Shown: positions 26,501-36,700 of the stretch, piece after piece | Position numbering within the stretch: position 1 is the first letter of the stretch | How the letters are laid out: every line of letters begins with the position of its first letter | Assembly: GCA_029245955.1 (NCBI GenBank) | Contig: JAQWOH010000038.1 | Coordinates: 1-64,000 of the forward strand | Length of the DNA: 64,000 bases | Direction of reading: 5' to 3' | From: Fuerstiella sp. | Lineage (GTDB): Bacteria; Planctomycetota; Planctomycetia; Planctomycetales; Planctomycetaceae | Made by a program: the position numbers and the translations under genes | The notes under the pieces: model-generated | Database searches by the model: none | What the model saw: the letters and a program-made list of their open reading frames with translations, nothing else | Told to the model about the DNA's origin: nothing

Positions 26501-26881
26501 ATGCCTTTAAGAACTGTTCTCAGCATCGGTCAGTGTCGACCTGACAATGCGGCGATTACCCATTTTCTGACATCCAATTTCGATGTGAAAGTGCTGGAAA
26601 CGGATCTGGCCGACGATTCCCTCGCGGCCCTTCAGTCGAGTTCTGTGGATCTGATTCTGATAAACCGCAAGCTGGATGCAGATTACAGCGATGGAATGGA
26701 GATCATGAAACTCATCAAGAGCGATCCGCAGACGGAACAGATTCCTGTGATGCTGGTATCCAACTTTCCCGAATCACAGGAACAGGCTGTTGAGGCCGGC
26801 GCAACGTACGGTTTCGGCAAGGCCGAGTTGTCGTCGCCGGAGACCGTGGGACGTGTCCGCAACGCGCTGGGTCTGGCGTAG
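26501..26881 (+). CDS. Stand-alone receiver-domain protein lacking the phospho-Asp
   Basis: The protein is 126 residues. ATG 26501 follows GGAAAG about nine bases upstream; earlier ATG/TTG codons at 26468-26471 are possible. It has the CheY-like layout: strand VDLILI (49-54), PVMLVS (82-87, Ser87) and GFGKAE (104-109, Lys107). The phosphoacceptor position holds Asn55 (LINRK), and the N-terminal acidic pair is reduced to QCRPD. It is therefore probably not phosphorylated by the usual chemistry. Pseudo-receivers can act as constitutive or protein-binding modules. There is no output domain, and no histidine kinase is nearby. Confidence 0.8.
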   Translation: MPLRTVLSIGQCRPDNAAITHFLTSNFDVKVLETDLADDSLAALQSSSVDLILINRKLDADYSDGMEIMKLIKSDPQTEQIPVMLVSNFPESQEQAVEAGATYGFGKAELSSPETVGRVRNALGLA

Positions 26882-27152
26882 ACGGAATCAAACCTGTCAG
26901 GACGACTTTTCGCCGGCCGGATCAAAGACAGGTCCGATGCGCAACCGGGTGGGGTTGCGATTCGCTACGGAGTCGCGTCAACAGGTGAAACTCGAACCGT
27001 ATCCGTTTTGTCGCTCAACCGCGTTACGCATCGGGCCATGTTGTTTGCGTTGGCGAAATACGGGGCAGCGCCCCGGCGTTTAAATGAGTGTGAGTCTTAA
27101 GCCGGTGGGAACCGGCCCTACGACTGCGCATCCAATTTCGTTGTTCGACCGG

Positions 27153-28451
27153 TCATCGGCTGTGGACTGTCCCGCGCGAGCCCAGGCAATACAGGTATTC
27201 CTGTCGCTGCCCATCGACCTGGTGAGTGACGCGCGTGTAGATGCGGCTGTCGCAGATTGTTGGTGTGGCAAACACACTCTCGCCAAGCTTGTTCCTGGCC
27301 AGTTCTTCGAAGGCATCCGGCGAGGCTCTGAAGACGAAGGTCGTGCCTTCTTCGTTCGTGGCATAAATGCGGTCGCCTACCAGCACTGGTGAGCTGCTGA
27401 AGGTGCCGCCGAGCCGACTTTTCCAGAGCTCTTTTCCGGTGGCACTTTCCAGACAGATGGCCACGCCTCCATCCAGTGTCGCATATATGCAGCCATCGCT
27501 GCACAGCATCGACGGCACGTAAGCTCGCACTGTGTTTTCCCAAGTGACAGTTCCCGACCCGTCGGCGACCACAGCCGCCATGTGATTCTTCGGATACCCG
27601 CCGCTGGTGAAAATATGGACGCCATCAGTCACCGTGGACGTCACACATTCCGTTGTTGCACCTTCGATTTCCCAGTTTGTTCTGCCAGTGATCGGATCCA
27701 GACTTGTGACCTGGTCACACCCCGTGAGGAACAGTTGATCTTTTCCGGCAACGTGCAGGATGATGGGCGAGGAATAATTGGGCATGGACGGACGTACCCG
27801 TTTCCAGAGGATTTCGCCCGAAGCACGGTCCAGAGCGGCAACCGCGCCGCCGCCCTCGCCTTTGTTGTCCGCCCCGACAATGACCAGGTGCTTGTACAGC
27901 GCAGGCGATGAGCCGTAACCCTGATGTACGACATAGTCACTGATCTTTGTCTGCCACAGCTGCGCTCCGGACATGTCGAAGGCAGTTGTAAAGACAGCTC
28001 CATTGTTCAGGAAATTGATAAACAGCCGCTGACCGTCGTACGCGACGGTTGATGAGGCCTGAGATGCCTTTTTGTTGCCCTTTGTTTCCAGGTGGCCCTC
28101 GTGAGCAATTGCTTCCCAGACGCTTTGACCGGTCTGTCGGTCATAGCAAAGGACCGACTGCACCTCACGTTCCGGATCTGCCGCCGCAAGGAAGACCTGG
28201 TCGCCGATCACGGTGGCTGAACCGTGGCCTCGACCCGGCACAGGGACCTTCCACAACACGTTGTCTGTGTCGTTCCATGTCAGTGGCGGTGACTGATTGG
28301 CACGCGCGATTCCAGTTCGCTGAGGTCCGCGCCACCATGGCCAGTCCTTCGCACCGAAGCTGATGGGTTCCGCTGTTGTTGCCGGTTTTTCGGCAATGGC
28401 CCGGGGTAGACCTATGGACAGCAAACAAACGGCAAGAACAGCAGGTCGCAT
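27153..28451 (-). CDS. Exported PQQ-type beta-propeller (BamB-like)
   Basis: The protein is 432 residues. ATG 28451 has GGAGA six bases upstream and opens a signal peptide (MRPAVLAVCLLSIGLPRAIA). The mature part starts with DWPWWRGPQRTGIA, the common planctomycete opening of such propellers. Repeats of the type LDRASGEILWK, LDPITGRTNWE and LESATGKELWK mark blades of an eight-bladed-like PQQ/BamB propeller. There is no methyltransferase insert, in contrast with the two large relatives in this window. No dehydrogenase catalytic set is obvious, so a scaffold or ligand-binding role is as likely as catalysis. Confidence 0.85.
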   Translation of the reverse strand: MRPAVLAVCLLSIGLPRAIAEKPATTAEPISFGAKDWPWWRGPQRTGIARANQSPPLTWNDTDNVLWKVPVPGRGHGSATVIGDQVFLAAADPEREVQSVLCYDRQTGQSVWEAIAHEGHLETKGNKKASQASSTVAYDGQRLFINFLNNGAVFTTAFDMSGAQLWQTKISDYVVHQGYGSSPALYKHLVIVGADNKGEGGGAVAALDRASGEILWKRVRPSMPNYSSPIILHVAGKDQLFLTGCDQVTSLDPITGRTNWEIEGATTECVTSTVTDGVHIFTSGGYPKNHMAAVVADGSGTVTWENTVRAYVPSMLCSDGCIYATLDGGVAICLESATGKELWKSRLGGTFSSSPVLVGDRIYATNEEGTTFVFRASPDAFEELARNKLGESVFATPTICDSRIYTRVTHQVDGQRQEYLYCLGSRGTVHSR

Positions 28452-28879
28452 TCGAAGTCTCCGTGGAACGGGTGGGCATCTTGACTGAGGTATTGACTGG
28501 ACAGCACCGTTCATATCGGATTGCCCACTCTAATTCCAGTGGCTGCCGGGAAGACCGGTTCCTGGTGCCCGTGAGGGCTCCGGCGGCCGCGGAGTAGGTT
28601 TTCGACGACATGCCGACTGCGTGACCGTTGCTGAATCCCGCCTGCGCTTTGTTACTGGCATAGGAACTGACTCAGCTCCCGCGGGGTTGTCAGTCGCGAA
28701 TCCATCGGCCGTTGGCCGTGTGGCCCCGACCATTTGACCATGATTGTTGTTGCCTGAGTGATCCGTGAGCTCATCACCGGGATGTTCGTCGCAGTGTGAC
28801 GGGGCCAGAGTGTGTGTTCATCGGCTTCGTGCCGTGCATCCGGCGTGGAGTGGCCGGCATAGCGGACCGTATTGGAAAT
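28452..28879. other. Interval between decayed genes and the PQQ propeller
   Basis: No gene seen. It lies between the LamG-like remnant and the PQQ-propeller gene and probably carries the promoter of the latter within its first 100 bases. Confidence 0.4.
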
Positions 28880-29206
28880 TCACACTTCTCTTGCTGTCCC
28901 ATTCAGCAAGCCGGTGGGCGGTGCTTCGTTATCCGGATTTCCGCCTGGGAACAGCTTCAGTATCTGACGGTCAAACGTCGCAGCCACGTGGGTCGGGGTG
29001 TTCAGCGTGAGATCGTTTCTGGACACAATGCTCTGGCAACCATCCGGATCTGCCTGGCTGTTTTCGCCGTCATTCAGCATTGCCTGCAGTCTGCCATCAG
29101 GGGATTGGTCCGATGCCGAGGCTACTGATGGCAGGTCTGACACGATGAACGCGTGCTTGTCAGGAGTACCGAAAAACGTAACGGCTGCTTCGACGGTGAA
29201 CCGATT
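28880..29206 (-). pseudogene. LamG/ConA-like domain remnant
   Basis: One minus-strand frame reads FTVEAAVTFFGTPDKHAFIVS and later TPTHVAATFDRQILKLFPGG, which resembles the closing strands of a LamG (concanavalin-like) domain (W.HVA.TFDG..L.LYVNG). No start codon or upstream domain is left; the frame joins the sigma-factor remnant at 29207 in a different frame. In planctomycetes LamG domains often sit in FecR-type or anti-sigma proteins next to ECF sigma genes, so this may be the rest of such a pair. Confidence 0.45.
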
Positions 29207-29207
29207 T

Positions 29208-29600
29208 TCTGACGTCCGGTCCAACCACATCTTCGTGAATCTCGGGAGCTTCGATTTCAACGTCCAGGATTTCCTGACGCTGCAGACTACCGCCCCGCTT
29301 GAATCGATTTGTTTGAAGGGCATTCTCAATGCCATAATCCACCATATAGATTCTGCCACGGCCGCAACAAAAGTGACCCCGACTGTCCCGGTGCTGTGAC
29401 TCGTCCACGTTCACGAGCCGCAGAAAGGCCTCATCAATAAGCACCGTGGCCTGCAGAGTCTGTCCCGGATTCACGTGAGACATCCGCTGGACAGCCAGTT
29501 TTCGCCGTTCGTCGCAGGCCAGCGGCAACAGTTCCTGTGCGGCGACAGCATCCCCCGGCTCGACTCGTGAAAGAATCTTTGTGACGTCATTTGTGAGCTC
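29208..29600 (-). pseudogene. ECF sigma factor remnant
   Basis: The minus frame reads DVTKILSRVEPGDAVAAQ, then ELLPLACDERRKLAVQRMS, then NPGQTLQATVLIDEAFLRLV and DSRGHF. This closely follows the planctomycete ECF sigma type (LLPLVYDELRKLA...PGQTLQATALVHEAYLRLV...RGHFF). No start codon is in place. After RGHF the family's AAEAMRRILIDNARRK is replaced by other-frame text, then KRGGSLQRQE and EDVVGPD resume. Sigma region 4 is gone. It is a dead gene with at least two lesions. Confidence 0.65.
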
Positions 29601-29700
29601 GACGAATCTGTTAATTCGATTGCAGAAGTGGTCTTGGCATTCAGTTCGGCCAGCGCGGAAGCGGCGATGATTCGCATGCCACGCCATTCGGCGCATGGGC

Positions 29701-30396
29701 TCACCGTCGAGACGACACAGCGTTGACCACTGGTTCAGCGATTCGGCCGTTCTGCAGATGAACGACGCGTTGTGCACACGCGACAGCGCGGTCGTCGTGA
29801 GTTACAAGCAGCACAGCTCCCCCGGCTGTTGCAAAGTCGGACAGATATCCAAGTAGTGTGTCGGCGTTGTTGTGATCGAGATTCCCGGTGGGTTCGTCTG
29901 CCAGGATTAGCTTCGGTTCATTCAATAACGCACGGGCCATGGCGGCACGCTGTCGTTCTCCACTGCTGAGCTTCGCCGGCACATGCTGCTGGCGATCTGA
30001 CAATCCAAACTGTTCAATCAACTGCAGGGCGCGGGCGCGGGCGCGTGTTTCTGGTTCTGACACCGCTAATGCCGGGGCTAGAATATTGTCAAGAACACTG
30101 AGGTATGGGACTAGATGAAACTGTTGAAAGACGAAGCCAATGTTTTGGGCGCGGAATTCGGCACGCGCATCAGGCTTCAGGCAGTAGGGGTCCTGGCCGT
30201 TCACCTGGACGTGTCCGGAGTCCGGCTTCAGCAGGCCACCCGCCATCAGCAGCAGAGTCGACTTACCGGAACCGCTGGCTCCCTGCACGGCCACGAATTC
30301 GCCGGCCGCAACCTGCAACGACACGTCGTCAACCGCGTGGACGGTCGAATCTGAGTCTGTGTAAGTTCGTGAAACACCATCAATCGATAGCAGCAT
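29701..30396 (-). CDS. ABC transporter ATP-binding protein (MacB/LolD type)
   Basis: The protein is 231 residues with all ABC motifs: Walker [10 protein letters not shown] (39-47), Q-loop [16 protein letters not shown], signature [15 protein letters not shown], Walker [13 protein letters not shown] and the H-loop VTHDD. The [15 protein letters not shown] combination is typical of the MacB/LolD/FtsE class, which powers type VII ABC systems working across the envelope. It is the last gene of a three-gene minus-strand operon with an FtsX-type permease and a membrane-anchored accessory protein. Three 18-bp repeats lie just upstream of its start. Substrate is unknown. Confidence 0.92.
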   Translation of the reverse strand: MLLSIDGVSRTYTDSDSTVHAVDDVSLQVAAGEFVAVQGASGSGKSTLLLMAGGLLKPDSGHVQVNGQDPYCLKPDARAEFRAQNIGFVFQQFHLVPYLSVLDNILAPALAVSEPETRARARALQLIEQFGLSDRQQHVPAKLSSGERQRAAMARALLNEPKLILADEPTGNLDHNNADTLLGYLSDFATAGGAVLLVTHDDRAVACAQRVVHLQNGRIAEPVVNAVSSRR

Positions 30397-30420
30397 GTTG
30401 ATTCTTATCGCGTGTATGGG

Positions 30421-30474
30421 CGAATCGTCTTTATTGGGTGAATCGTCTTTATTGGGCGAATCGTCTTTATTGGG
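30421..30474. repeat. Three 18-bp direct repeats
   Basis: Three head-to-tail copies of YGAATCGTCTTTATTGGG differ only in the first base (C, T, C). They lie 25 bases upstream of the ABC ATPase start, within the 190-base gap between permease and ATPase genes. They could be an expanded replication-slippage tract or a regulator binding array. Confidence 0.9.
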
Positions 30475-30585
30475 TGACCGGGGCAGGACTGAACCTGTGA
30501 AGGGATCCCCGGGGTTTCACTCGTACCCTGATCCAGCCACGGGCAACGTTCCCAGCTTGATCGCCGCTGATTACTGCGTCCATCC

Positions 30586-31938
30586 TTATCCTCCCTGCAA
30601 CACCACAGCGGGGTCTCGTTGAGCGGCGAGCAGTGCCGGTACCCAGCTGGCAATTCCCGTGATGGCCAGTGCCAGAAACGGAGCGGCAACGATTGTTGTC
30701 AGCAGGTCACCGGCAGCAAACAGCAGCTGCCAATCCAGGCTGTTACCTGAAAGTCCTCCCAGCGACCATCCGATCCAGTAACCCAGGCCAATGCCAAACA
30801 GGCCCCCCATGATCCCGATGACAGCGGCCTTGGACAGAAACACAAGAATGATCTGTCGCGTCTGCAGTCCGATCGCACACAGGATACCGATCTCTTCCGT
30901 CCGCTGTCGAGTATTGGCAAGAGCCAGCAGGAAGATGGTCACGGCCGAGCCGGCAAGAACCAGCGGTACCAGAACGGCCGCGAAGACGGCGTGCTGCTGC
31001 TCCAGCTGATTTCGTCCCTGTTCTTCACGCAGCAACATCGCCTGGCTGGATTCTTTTTCCTGTGTTAGTGCTGTTTCTGCTGTTTCCTTCGCTTTTGCCC
31101 GGGCTTCCGCACGGGCCAGGGCCTGCGAGAATTTCTCAATGACCTGAGTGCCCGGCAGGATCGCTTCGATTTCTGCGCGAATCGCGGAAATGCGATCGCC
31201 GGCACAATCGCATTCCAGAGCCAGAATCGCGTTGATCAGATTCTGCATGCCAAGCATTTCCTGAGCCTGCTTCAGGTTGATCCAGACGGTAACGTCATCC
31301 GTCGATCCGCGTTCGGGATGCACTTCTGAAATCGTGAATTCCTGTTTCTGAAAGGTCACGGTGTCACCGACTTTCAGGTCGAGCTCCGTCTGGATCTCAT
31401 ACCCGACAACCATCTTTCCTGCAGAGACTTCTTCCAGCAATGGTTTCTTGAGGCCGCGATGCTGAATCGGAACTTCTCCTCGTGTGCCGATCAGAATGAC
31501 CTCTCGCTCATGTTCCGGCCACTGAACTCGCTGCGAGACACTGGGTAACAGGTGGTTGATCGTGACAATGCGGGACTGCCCCAGTTTATCGACATAGCTT
31601 TCCGGCATGGTGGCCGTCATACCGTTCAGCAGCATCTCGGACCTTGATTGTTCCTTAGGTATGATCAGGATGTTGAAGCCCAGTCCCTTCATGTGTTTCC
31701 GCATGGCGTCTTCAAGTTCGGCACCAGCCTGTTTAACGGATTCTTCTTTTGCAGCAATGGCTGACTCAACTTCGGTCTGCTTTACCTGCAGCACGTGCTC
31801 CGTGATGACTCGATCAGCACGCAGCAGCGTCTGAGCTCCGACAAGGCAGGCCACAGCTGTGGTCACGGAAATCACGCCCATCAGGAAACTGAGTTTTCGA
31901 TGGCGGATTTCACGGATGGCAAGTCGCCAGACAGTCAT
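30586..31938 (-). CDS. MacB/FtsX-type ABC transporter permease
   Basis: The protein is 450 residues. ATG 31938 has AAGGAAA six bases upstream. A first transmembrane segment (about residues 18-38) is followed by a large external domain. That domain contains a MacB-type core, with a coiled coil at about 265-320 rich in Ala/Glu/Arg. Three transmembrane segments at the C-terminus follow, with RTEEIGILCAIGLQTRQI between the first two, the conserved FtsX coupling motif. This is the FtsX/MacB topology of mechanotransmitter permeases, which move lipoproteins or peptides or drive envelope enzymes. It partners with the ATPase downstream and follows the accessory gene by about 100 bases. Confidence 0.9.
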   Translation of the reverse strand: MTVWRLAIREIRHRKLSFLMGVISVTTAVACLVGAQTLLRADRVITEHVLQVKQTEVESAIAAKEESVKQAGAELEDAMRKHMKGLGFNILIIPKEQSRSEMLLNGMTATMPESYVDKLGQSRIVTINHLLPSVSQRVQWPEHEREVILIGTRGEVPIQHRGLKKPLLEEVSAGKMVVGYEIQTELDLKVGDTVTFQKQEFTISEVHPERGSTDDVTVWINLKQAQEMLGMQNLINAILALECDCAGDRISAIRAEIEAILPGTQVIEKFSQALARAEARAKAKETAETALTQEKESSQAMLLREEQGRNQLEQQHAVFAAVLVPLVLAGSAVTIFLLALANTRQRTEEIGILCAIGLQTRQIILVFLSKAAVIGIMGGLFGIGLGYWIGWSLGGLSGNSLDWQLLFAAGDLLTTIVAAPFLALAITGIASWVPALLAAQRDPAVVLQGG

Positions 31939-32039
31939 GACATTTCCTTTGCGGGACGCCCCGCCAGCTGATACGGGCTGGCGTCCGGAAGATGGCGGGC
32001 CGCTTCCGTTGGACATTGCAGCGACCGGAATAAAGCGAA

Positions 32040-33401
32040 TCAGCTCGAACGCGGCATGAAAAATAATGAGGCGATGACAACGCCAATCACCAGGAACATC
32101 AGCACAAACAGAACGTTCTGGCCCATGCCCGCAGACGGGGCAGCACCGGCACCATTAGCAGAGGGGGCACTGGCGTGCGACGCAGTCTTCCGGGAATTGT
32201 CGTTTGGCGTCGAGTGTCCGGAATCTGCAACGATGTCTTGCGCGTCAGCACTGACGTCCGGTGTTGCAGCTGCGGTTTCGGTCGCCTGAGCAAGCAGTAC
32301 TTCAGGTTCTTCAACGGATGCTGCATCGGCACCCTTGCTGTCAGTGTCGTCGTCTGCCTGCCCGAATCCGGAAAAACCCGCCAGGGGAGGCAGGTCTTCA
32401 TCCAGCGGTTCGGTGGGAACGACCATTGCGTCCCAGTCGACGTTCATGATCAGATCGACGCCGGGGTTCTGAGCCTTGACGGTACACTGACAGGCGCCGG
32501 TCAGAAACTGCGATGCGTCCTCAATGACGTCCGGTGCGATTCCTTTGCCAACTAATGCATACAAGGCCCGACCGCGTCCAAAGATGGGAAACGCCATCGG
32601 CTGTCCACTCAGTTCTTCGTCCATCAGGTCTGGTTCAACTCGCTGCAGCATCTCCATAAGCGCTCGTTCTTTGGGATCATCGCGTGAGATACGTACCGCG
32701 GAAAACGCGATCTTCAAAGCGTCGGGGTTGACCGACAGATCACCGAGATCTTCTTCTTCAATTTCCGGCAACTTCAGTTCGCCCTGCAGCCGTTTCAACT
32801 CAGATGTCAGAGTTTCGAAGGCACTGTTATCTACCTCCGACTGACCACATTCCAGCAGGATCCAGACCACGGATTCTCCTTCGATCAGCTTCTTGCCCAC
32901 TTGGGCACGTGCCGGCGAATCCATCACCATGGCAGCGTTGTCAGCTGTGAAGTCGCCCTGCCAGATCGTCTGGGGCGGTCCCCATTTTGGCGGAGACTGA
33001 ATGACCATGTGAGGCAACTGATCGGACTGCTGGTTCTGCCATATCTTCTGCGTGACGGAATTCGTATCGTTGTCGACGTCAATCACACTGACAATCAGGT
33101 TTGTCAGAGGTGCTCCGTCTGCGCCCCGCGGTTGCATGGTTTCGACCACGGCCTGCTGTTCCGCCGTCAGATCGCCGCTGTGAAAGACGAAGGCCACGTA
33201 CGAATCCGGTCGCCAGTGCTCCAAAGCGTAGCGAAAAACCGGGACGGAACACGCGATGGCGAGCGACGCGCTGGCAACTACCATTACCGCGACCGCAGTT
33301 GTTGTGCGGCTTCCGCTTGACGCACGTTTAGGCCTTCCGCATGAAGACAAAACAGTATGTCCGAAAGCAGCAAGTCGCGAAGGGACTGTTTGACGCGGCA
33401 T
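32040..33401 (-). CDS. Membrane-anchored accessory protein of the ABC operon
   Basis: The protein is about 453 residues if started at ATG 33401; no strong ribosome-binding site, and the frame is open to 33515. A hydrophobic segment at about residues 36-55 is followed by a large external domain beginning SYVAFVFHSGDLTAEQQ with a thioredoxin-like or substrate-binding feel. Next come an acidic, low-complexity stretch (about 345-420) and a C-terminal transmembrane segment (LFVLMFLVIGVVIASLFF) ending in basic residues. I do not recognise a named family. Its place as first gene before the permease and ATPase suggests it works with that transporter. Confidence 0.75.
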   Translation of the reverse strand: MPRQTVPSRLAAFGHTVLSSCGRPKRASSGSRTTTAVAVMVVASASLAIACSVPVFRYALEHWRPDSYVAFVFHSGDLTAEQQAVVETMQPRGADGAPLTNLIVSVIDVDNDTNSVTQKIWQNQQSDQLPHMVIQSPPKWGPPQTIWQGDFTADNAAMVMDSPARAQVGKKLIEGESVVWILLECGQSEVDNSAFETLTSELKRLQGELKLPEIEEEDLGDLSVNPDALKIAFSAVRISRDDPKERALMEMLQRVEPDLMDEELSGQPMAFPIFGRGRALYALVGKGIAPDVIEDASQFLTGACQCTVKAQNPGVDLIMNVDWDAMVVPTEPLDEDLPPLAGFSGFGQADDDTDSKGADAASVEEPEVLLAQATETAAATPDVSADAQDIVADSGHSTPNDNSRKTASHASAPSANGAGAAPSAGMGQNVLFVLMFLVIGVVIASLFFMPRSS

Positions 33402-33763
33402 GGCGGATCTCGCAGTGGCAGCGAAGGGTGGCCGGCAATGCCGCACATTTCGCAAATGGCAGGACAAATGGAGAGTGACAGTGCACAGTGTACGACCATG
33501 GGTGGGAGCGTTCAACCGCCTTGTGCCGTTGGTTGCTGTGACTGCCCGGAATTCGTGATTTCCTTGTGGTAGCCACCTGTCCGGAAAAAACGTCTGCTGC
33601 AGCCGCGGAAAATTGGCGTCACGGTGTCTTCATTGGGCGTTGCGTGTTATCGTCATTAACAGCCACGTTACGCCGATCCGGTTGTTCAGGTGAGACACCT
33701 TCTGCAGACTACCAGCTGACGCGTGCTGATTTCGGCTGCCCGCCTCCCACGAAAGGAAACGCG
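33402..33763. other. Divergent promoter region
   Basis: This interval separates the minus-strand ABC operon from the plus-strand giant propeller gene and should hold promoters for both. I see no RNA gene or clear repeat. AAAGGAAA at about 33752-33759 is the ribosome-binding site that sets the start at 33764. Confidence 0.4.
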
Positions 33764-36700
33764 ATGCGTTCGTTCCCGTTGCTTTGTCCGATGAGCACTG
33801 TGTTTATTGCATTGCTTCCTGTTGGGTATGAATTCACTGAAGCTGCAGACTGGCCCACCTATCGAGGTGACAACGGTCGAACGGCCTCCAGCAGCGAACA
33901 GATCGCTGTGCCGCTGAAGGCTGCATGGAAATACGAATCTCCGGCGCCTCCGGAAATGGCGTGGTCCAGCGGCGAAGGCCGGGAGATCGAAGGTAAGCAG
34001 TTGGGACACCGTGTTAAATTCGACGACGTCTTTCATCCTGTTGTTGTCGGTGGGAAACTTTTTTTCGGTGCGACGGATGACCAGTTGCATTGCGTTGATG
34101 TGGCCACCGGCGCCACGGAATGGACCTTCTTCGCCGGTGCTCCGATTCGGCTTGCGCCGACAGTTGCAGACGGCCGGGCCTTTTTCGGTTCTGACGACGG
34201 TCATGTTTACTGCGTCGATGCTGCCAGCGGCAAGCTGCACTGGCAGTTCCGTGGCGGTCCTGCAGAGGACTGGCTGCTGGCGCGTGGTGAAATGATTTCC
34301 CGGTGGCCCGTTCGCACGGGAGTTCTTGTTGATGACGGCGTTGCGTTCTTCGGAGCGGGGATTTTTCCGCACGAAGACGTGTATCTGTATGCCGTGAATG
34401 CAGACGATGGTTCGGTTATCTGGAAACAGGACAACCTGAGCGCCGGAGATGCGGGACGAAACGAAATCTCTCCTCAGGGATATTTGCTGGCCAGCGAAGA
34501 TCTGTTGTTCGTGCCGTCAGGACGCACTCTTCCAGCAGCATTCGATCGCAGGACCGGCAAGCTGGTTCATAAACGATCACACAGCTGGCGTTCCACTGCA
34601 GGCGGCGTTGTTGGCGGAACGAAGGCTTTGCTGGCTGACGATCAGCTGTACTCGGGAGGTCCGCATCACCTGCTGGCGATGACTCAGGCAAAAGGCGACG
34701 TTGGTTTCGGATGGTTCGCCGGTCGGCAGATGTCCGTCATGGGCGATGCTGCATTCGTGGCCACCGGCACTGTTGTGGCGCGTCTTGATCGAGTGGACTA
34801 CGCCGTCAACAGTCGCCTACGGCACAAGCTGGAAATGGACATCTATACACTGTCACGGAAGCTACGGTCTGAAAAGGACAAGGTCAAGGCGGACGGAATT
34901 CGAAAGCAGATCGCCGGTGCCAACGAAGGTATACGAAAGATTGCTGACGTGGGCGTCGCCTGGCAAAAGGACACGCTGGATGATGCCGCTCTGCTGGCCA
35001 CGCCGAACGTGCTCTTCTTGGGAGGTGACGACGGCGTGACAGCCTACTCAGCTGACAGCGGGGAGGTGGTGTGGCAGGCCGCCGTTGACGGGCGAGCACG
35101 GGGACTGGCGGTTGCTGACGGTCATCTGATCGTATCTACCGATAAAGGCAGCATTCACACGTTCGCGAGCGGGGCGACCACGAAAGCCGCGCCGCACGTT
35201 GCATCCGGATTTTCGACATCAGAAGCCTACCAGCTCGCTGCCAAGGAGATTCTCGCTCAGACGGGTGTGAATCGCGGGTTCTGTCTGGTGATCGATGGTC
35301 AAGAGGGGCAGTTGGCGTACGAAATTGCTAGGCAGAGTGAATTGGAAGTTTATGTTATCGAATCCGATGTCGCGAAAGTCGCGAAGGCCCGAGGGAATCT
35401 GTCTGCCGCGGGCGTGTATGGCAGTCGAGTCACCGTCCACCACTTTGACGCGACCGATATCCCCTACTCAAATTACTTTGCAAATCTGATTGTCAGCGAT
35501 CGATTTGTTCAGACTGGCCAGTCGCCCACTGACCCGGCTCTGGTGGCCCGCCACCTGAAACCAGCCGGTGGCGTGATGTGTTTCGGCCAACCCGGACAGA
35601 GCGACACGGCTTCTGGCACAGAAGCCGTTGCAAAAGCAGTTCAGTCGAAGAGTCTGACCGCATCAGAGGTGACACAGCAAACTGACGACGGCTGGACCAC
35701 GCTGTCTCGGGGCATGCTGCCAGGAGCCGGAAGCTGGTCGCATCAGTACGGCAACCCGGGCAACACGGCCGTTAGTGACGATCTTCGAGTCAAAGGTGGA
35801 TTGGGCGTATTGTGGTATGGTGATCCCGGTATCGGAGAAATGGTCAATCGGCATGACGGTGCTGTCGGCCCGCTGGCGATTGGCGGTCGATTGTTCGTGC
35901 AGGGCGAAACAAATATTCGCGCGTACGACGCTTATAACGGACTGTTTCTGTGGAATTACGATAATCCAGACGCGATTCGCACGGGCGTGTACATGAACGT
36001 CAGCCCCGGAAACCTTGCTGCGACAGCAGATCGTCTGTACCACTTCGTCGGGGAAGAATGTTTTGAAGTTGATGCTGCGACCGGAAAACAGGTCAGAGTT
36101 CATCGTCTGCCGGCTTCTCGTGACGACGGCAAACATCAATGGGCGTATGTTGCCGTTCAGGACGGTCTGTTGTTTGGCACAGCGACGGTCATGGAAGATA
36201 TTGATGCTCGCAATCGTCGGCGTGGTCGCAGAACGAAGGACGCCACGGATGGCATCTTTGCCATTGATCTGAAGACCGGAAAACATCTATGGGATTATCA
36301 GGGTCAGAGCATCTCGCATCGGACAATCGCAATCGGTCCCAAGCGTGTGTTCTTCATCGACAGTACTATCACCAGCGAACAACGTGCTGAAATTCTGCAG
36401 CAGGACAAGTCGGCACTGGAAGGTCTGGAAGGCAAAGAACGTGAGATTGCGGAGGACCGACTGAAGACAGCCGATCTGCGTCGCGCCGTGGGTATCGATT
36501 CACGATCCGGCAAACAGCTCTGGTCGCATCCTGTCGACGTTACCGACTGCAGCGAGATCGGTATCGGTGGCGGAATGCTGACGCTGATGTATCAGAACAA
36601 CACCCTGATTCTGGGGGGAGCGAACGCCAACGGACATTACTGGAAACAGTTCGTGGCCGGTGAATTTTCTCGCCGACGTCTGGTCGCATTGTCTGCCGAC

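Noticed and set aside
27061-27112. GC-rich hairpins (CGGGGC-GCCCCG and GCCGGT-ACCGGC) as terminator of the PQQ gene
   Set aside because: No T-run follows on the minus strand; they may be part of a dispersed repeat, but I cannot show copies in this window.
30421-30474. CRISPR-like array
   Set aside because: Units are directly joined without spacers and only three exist.
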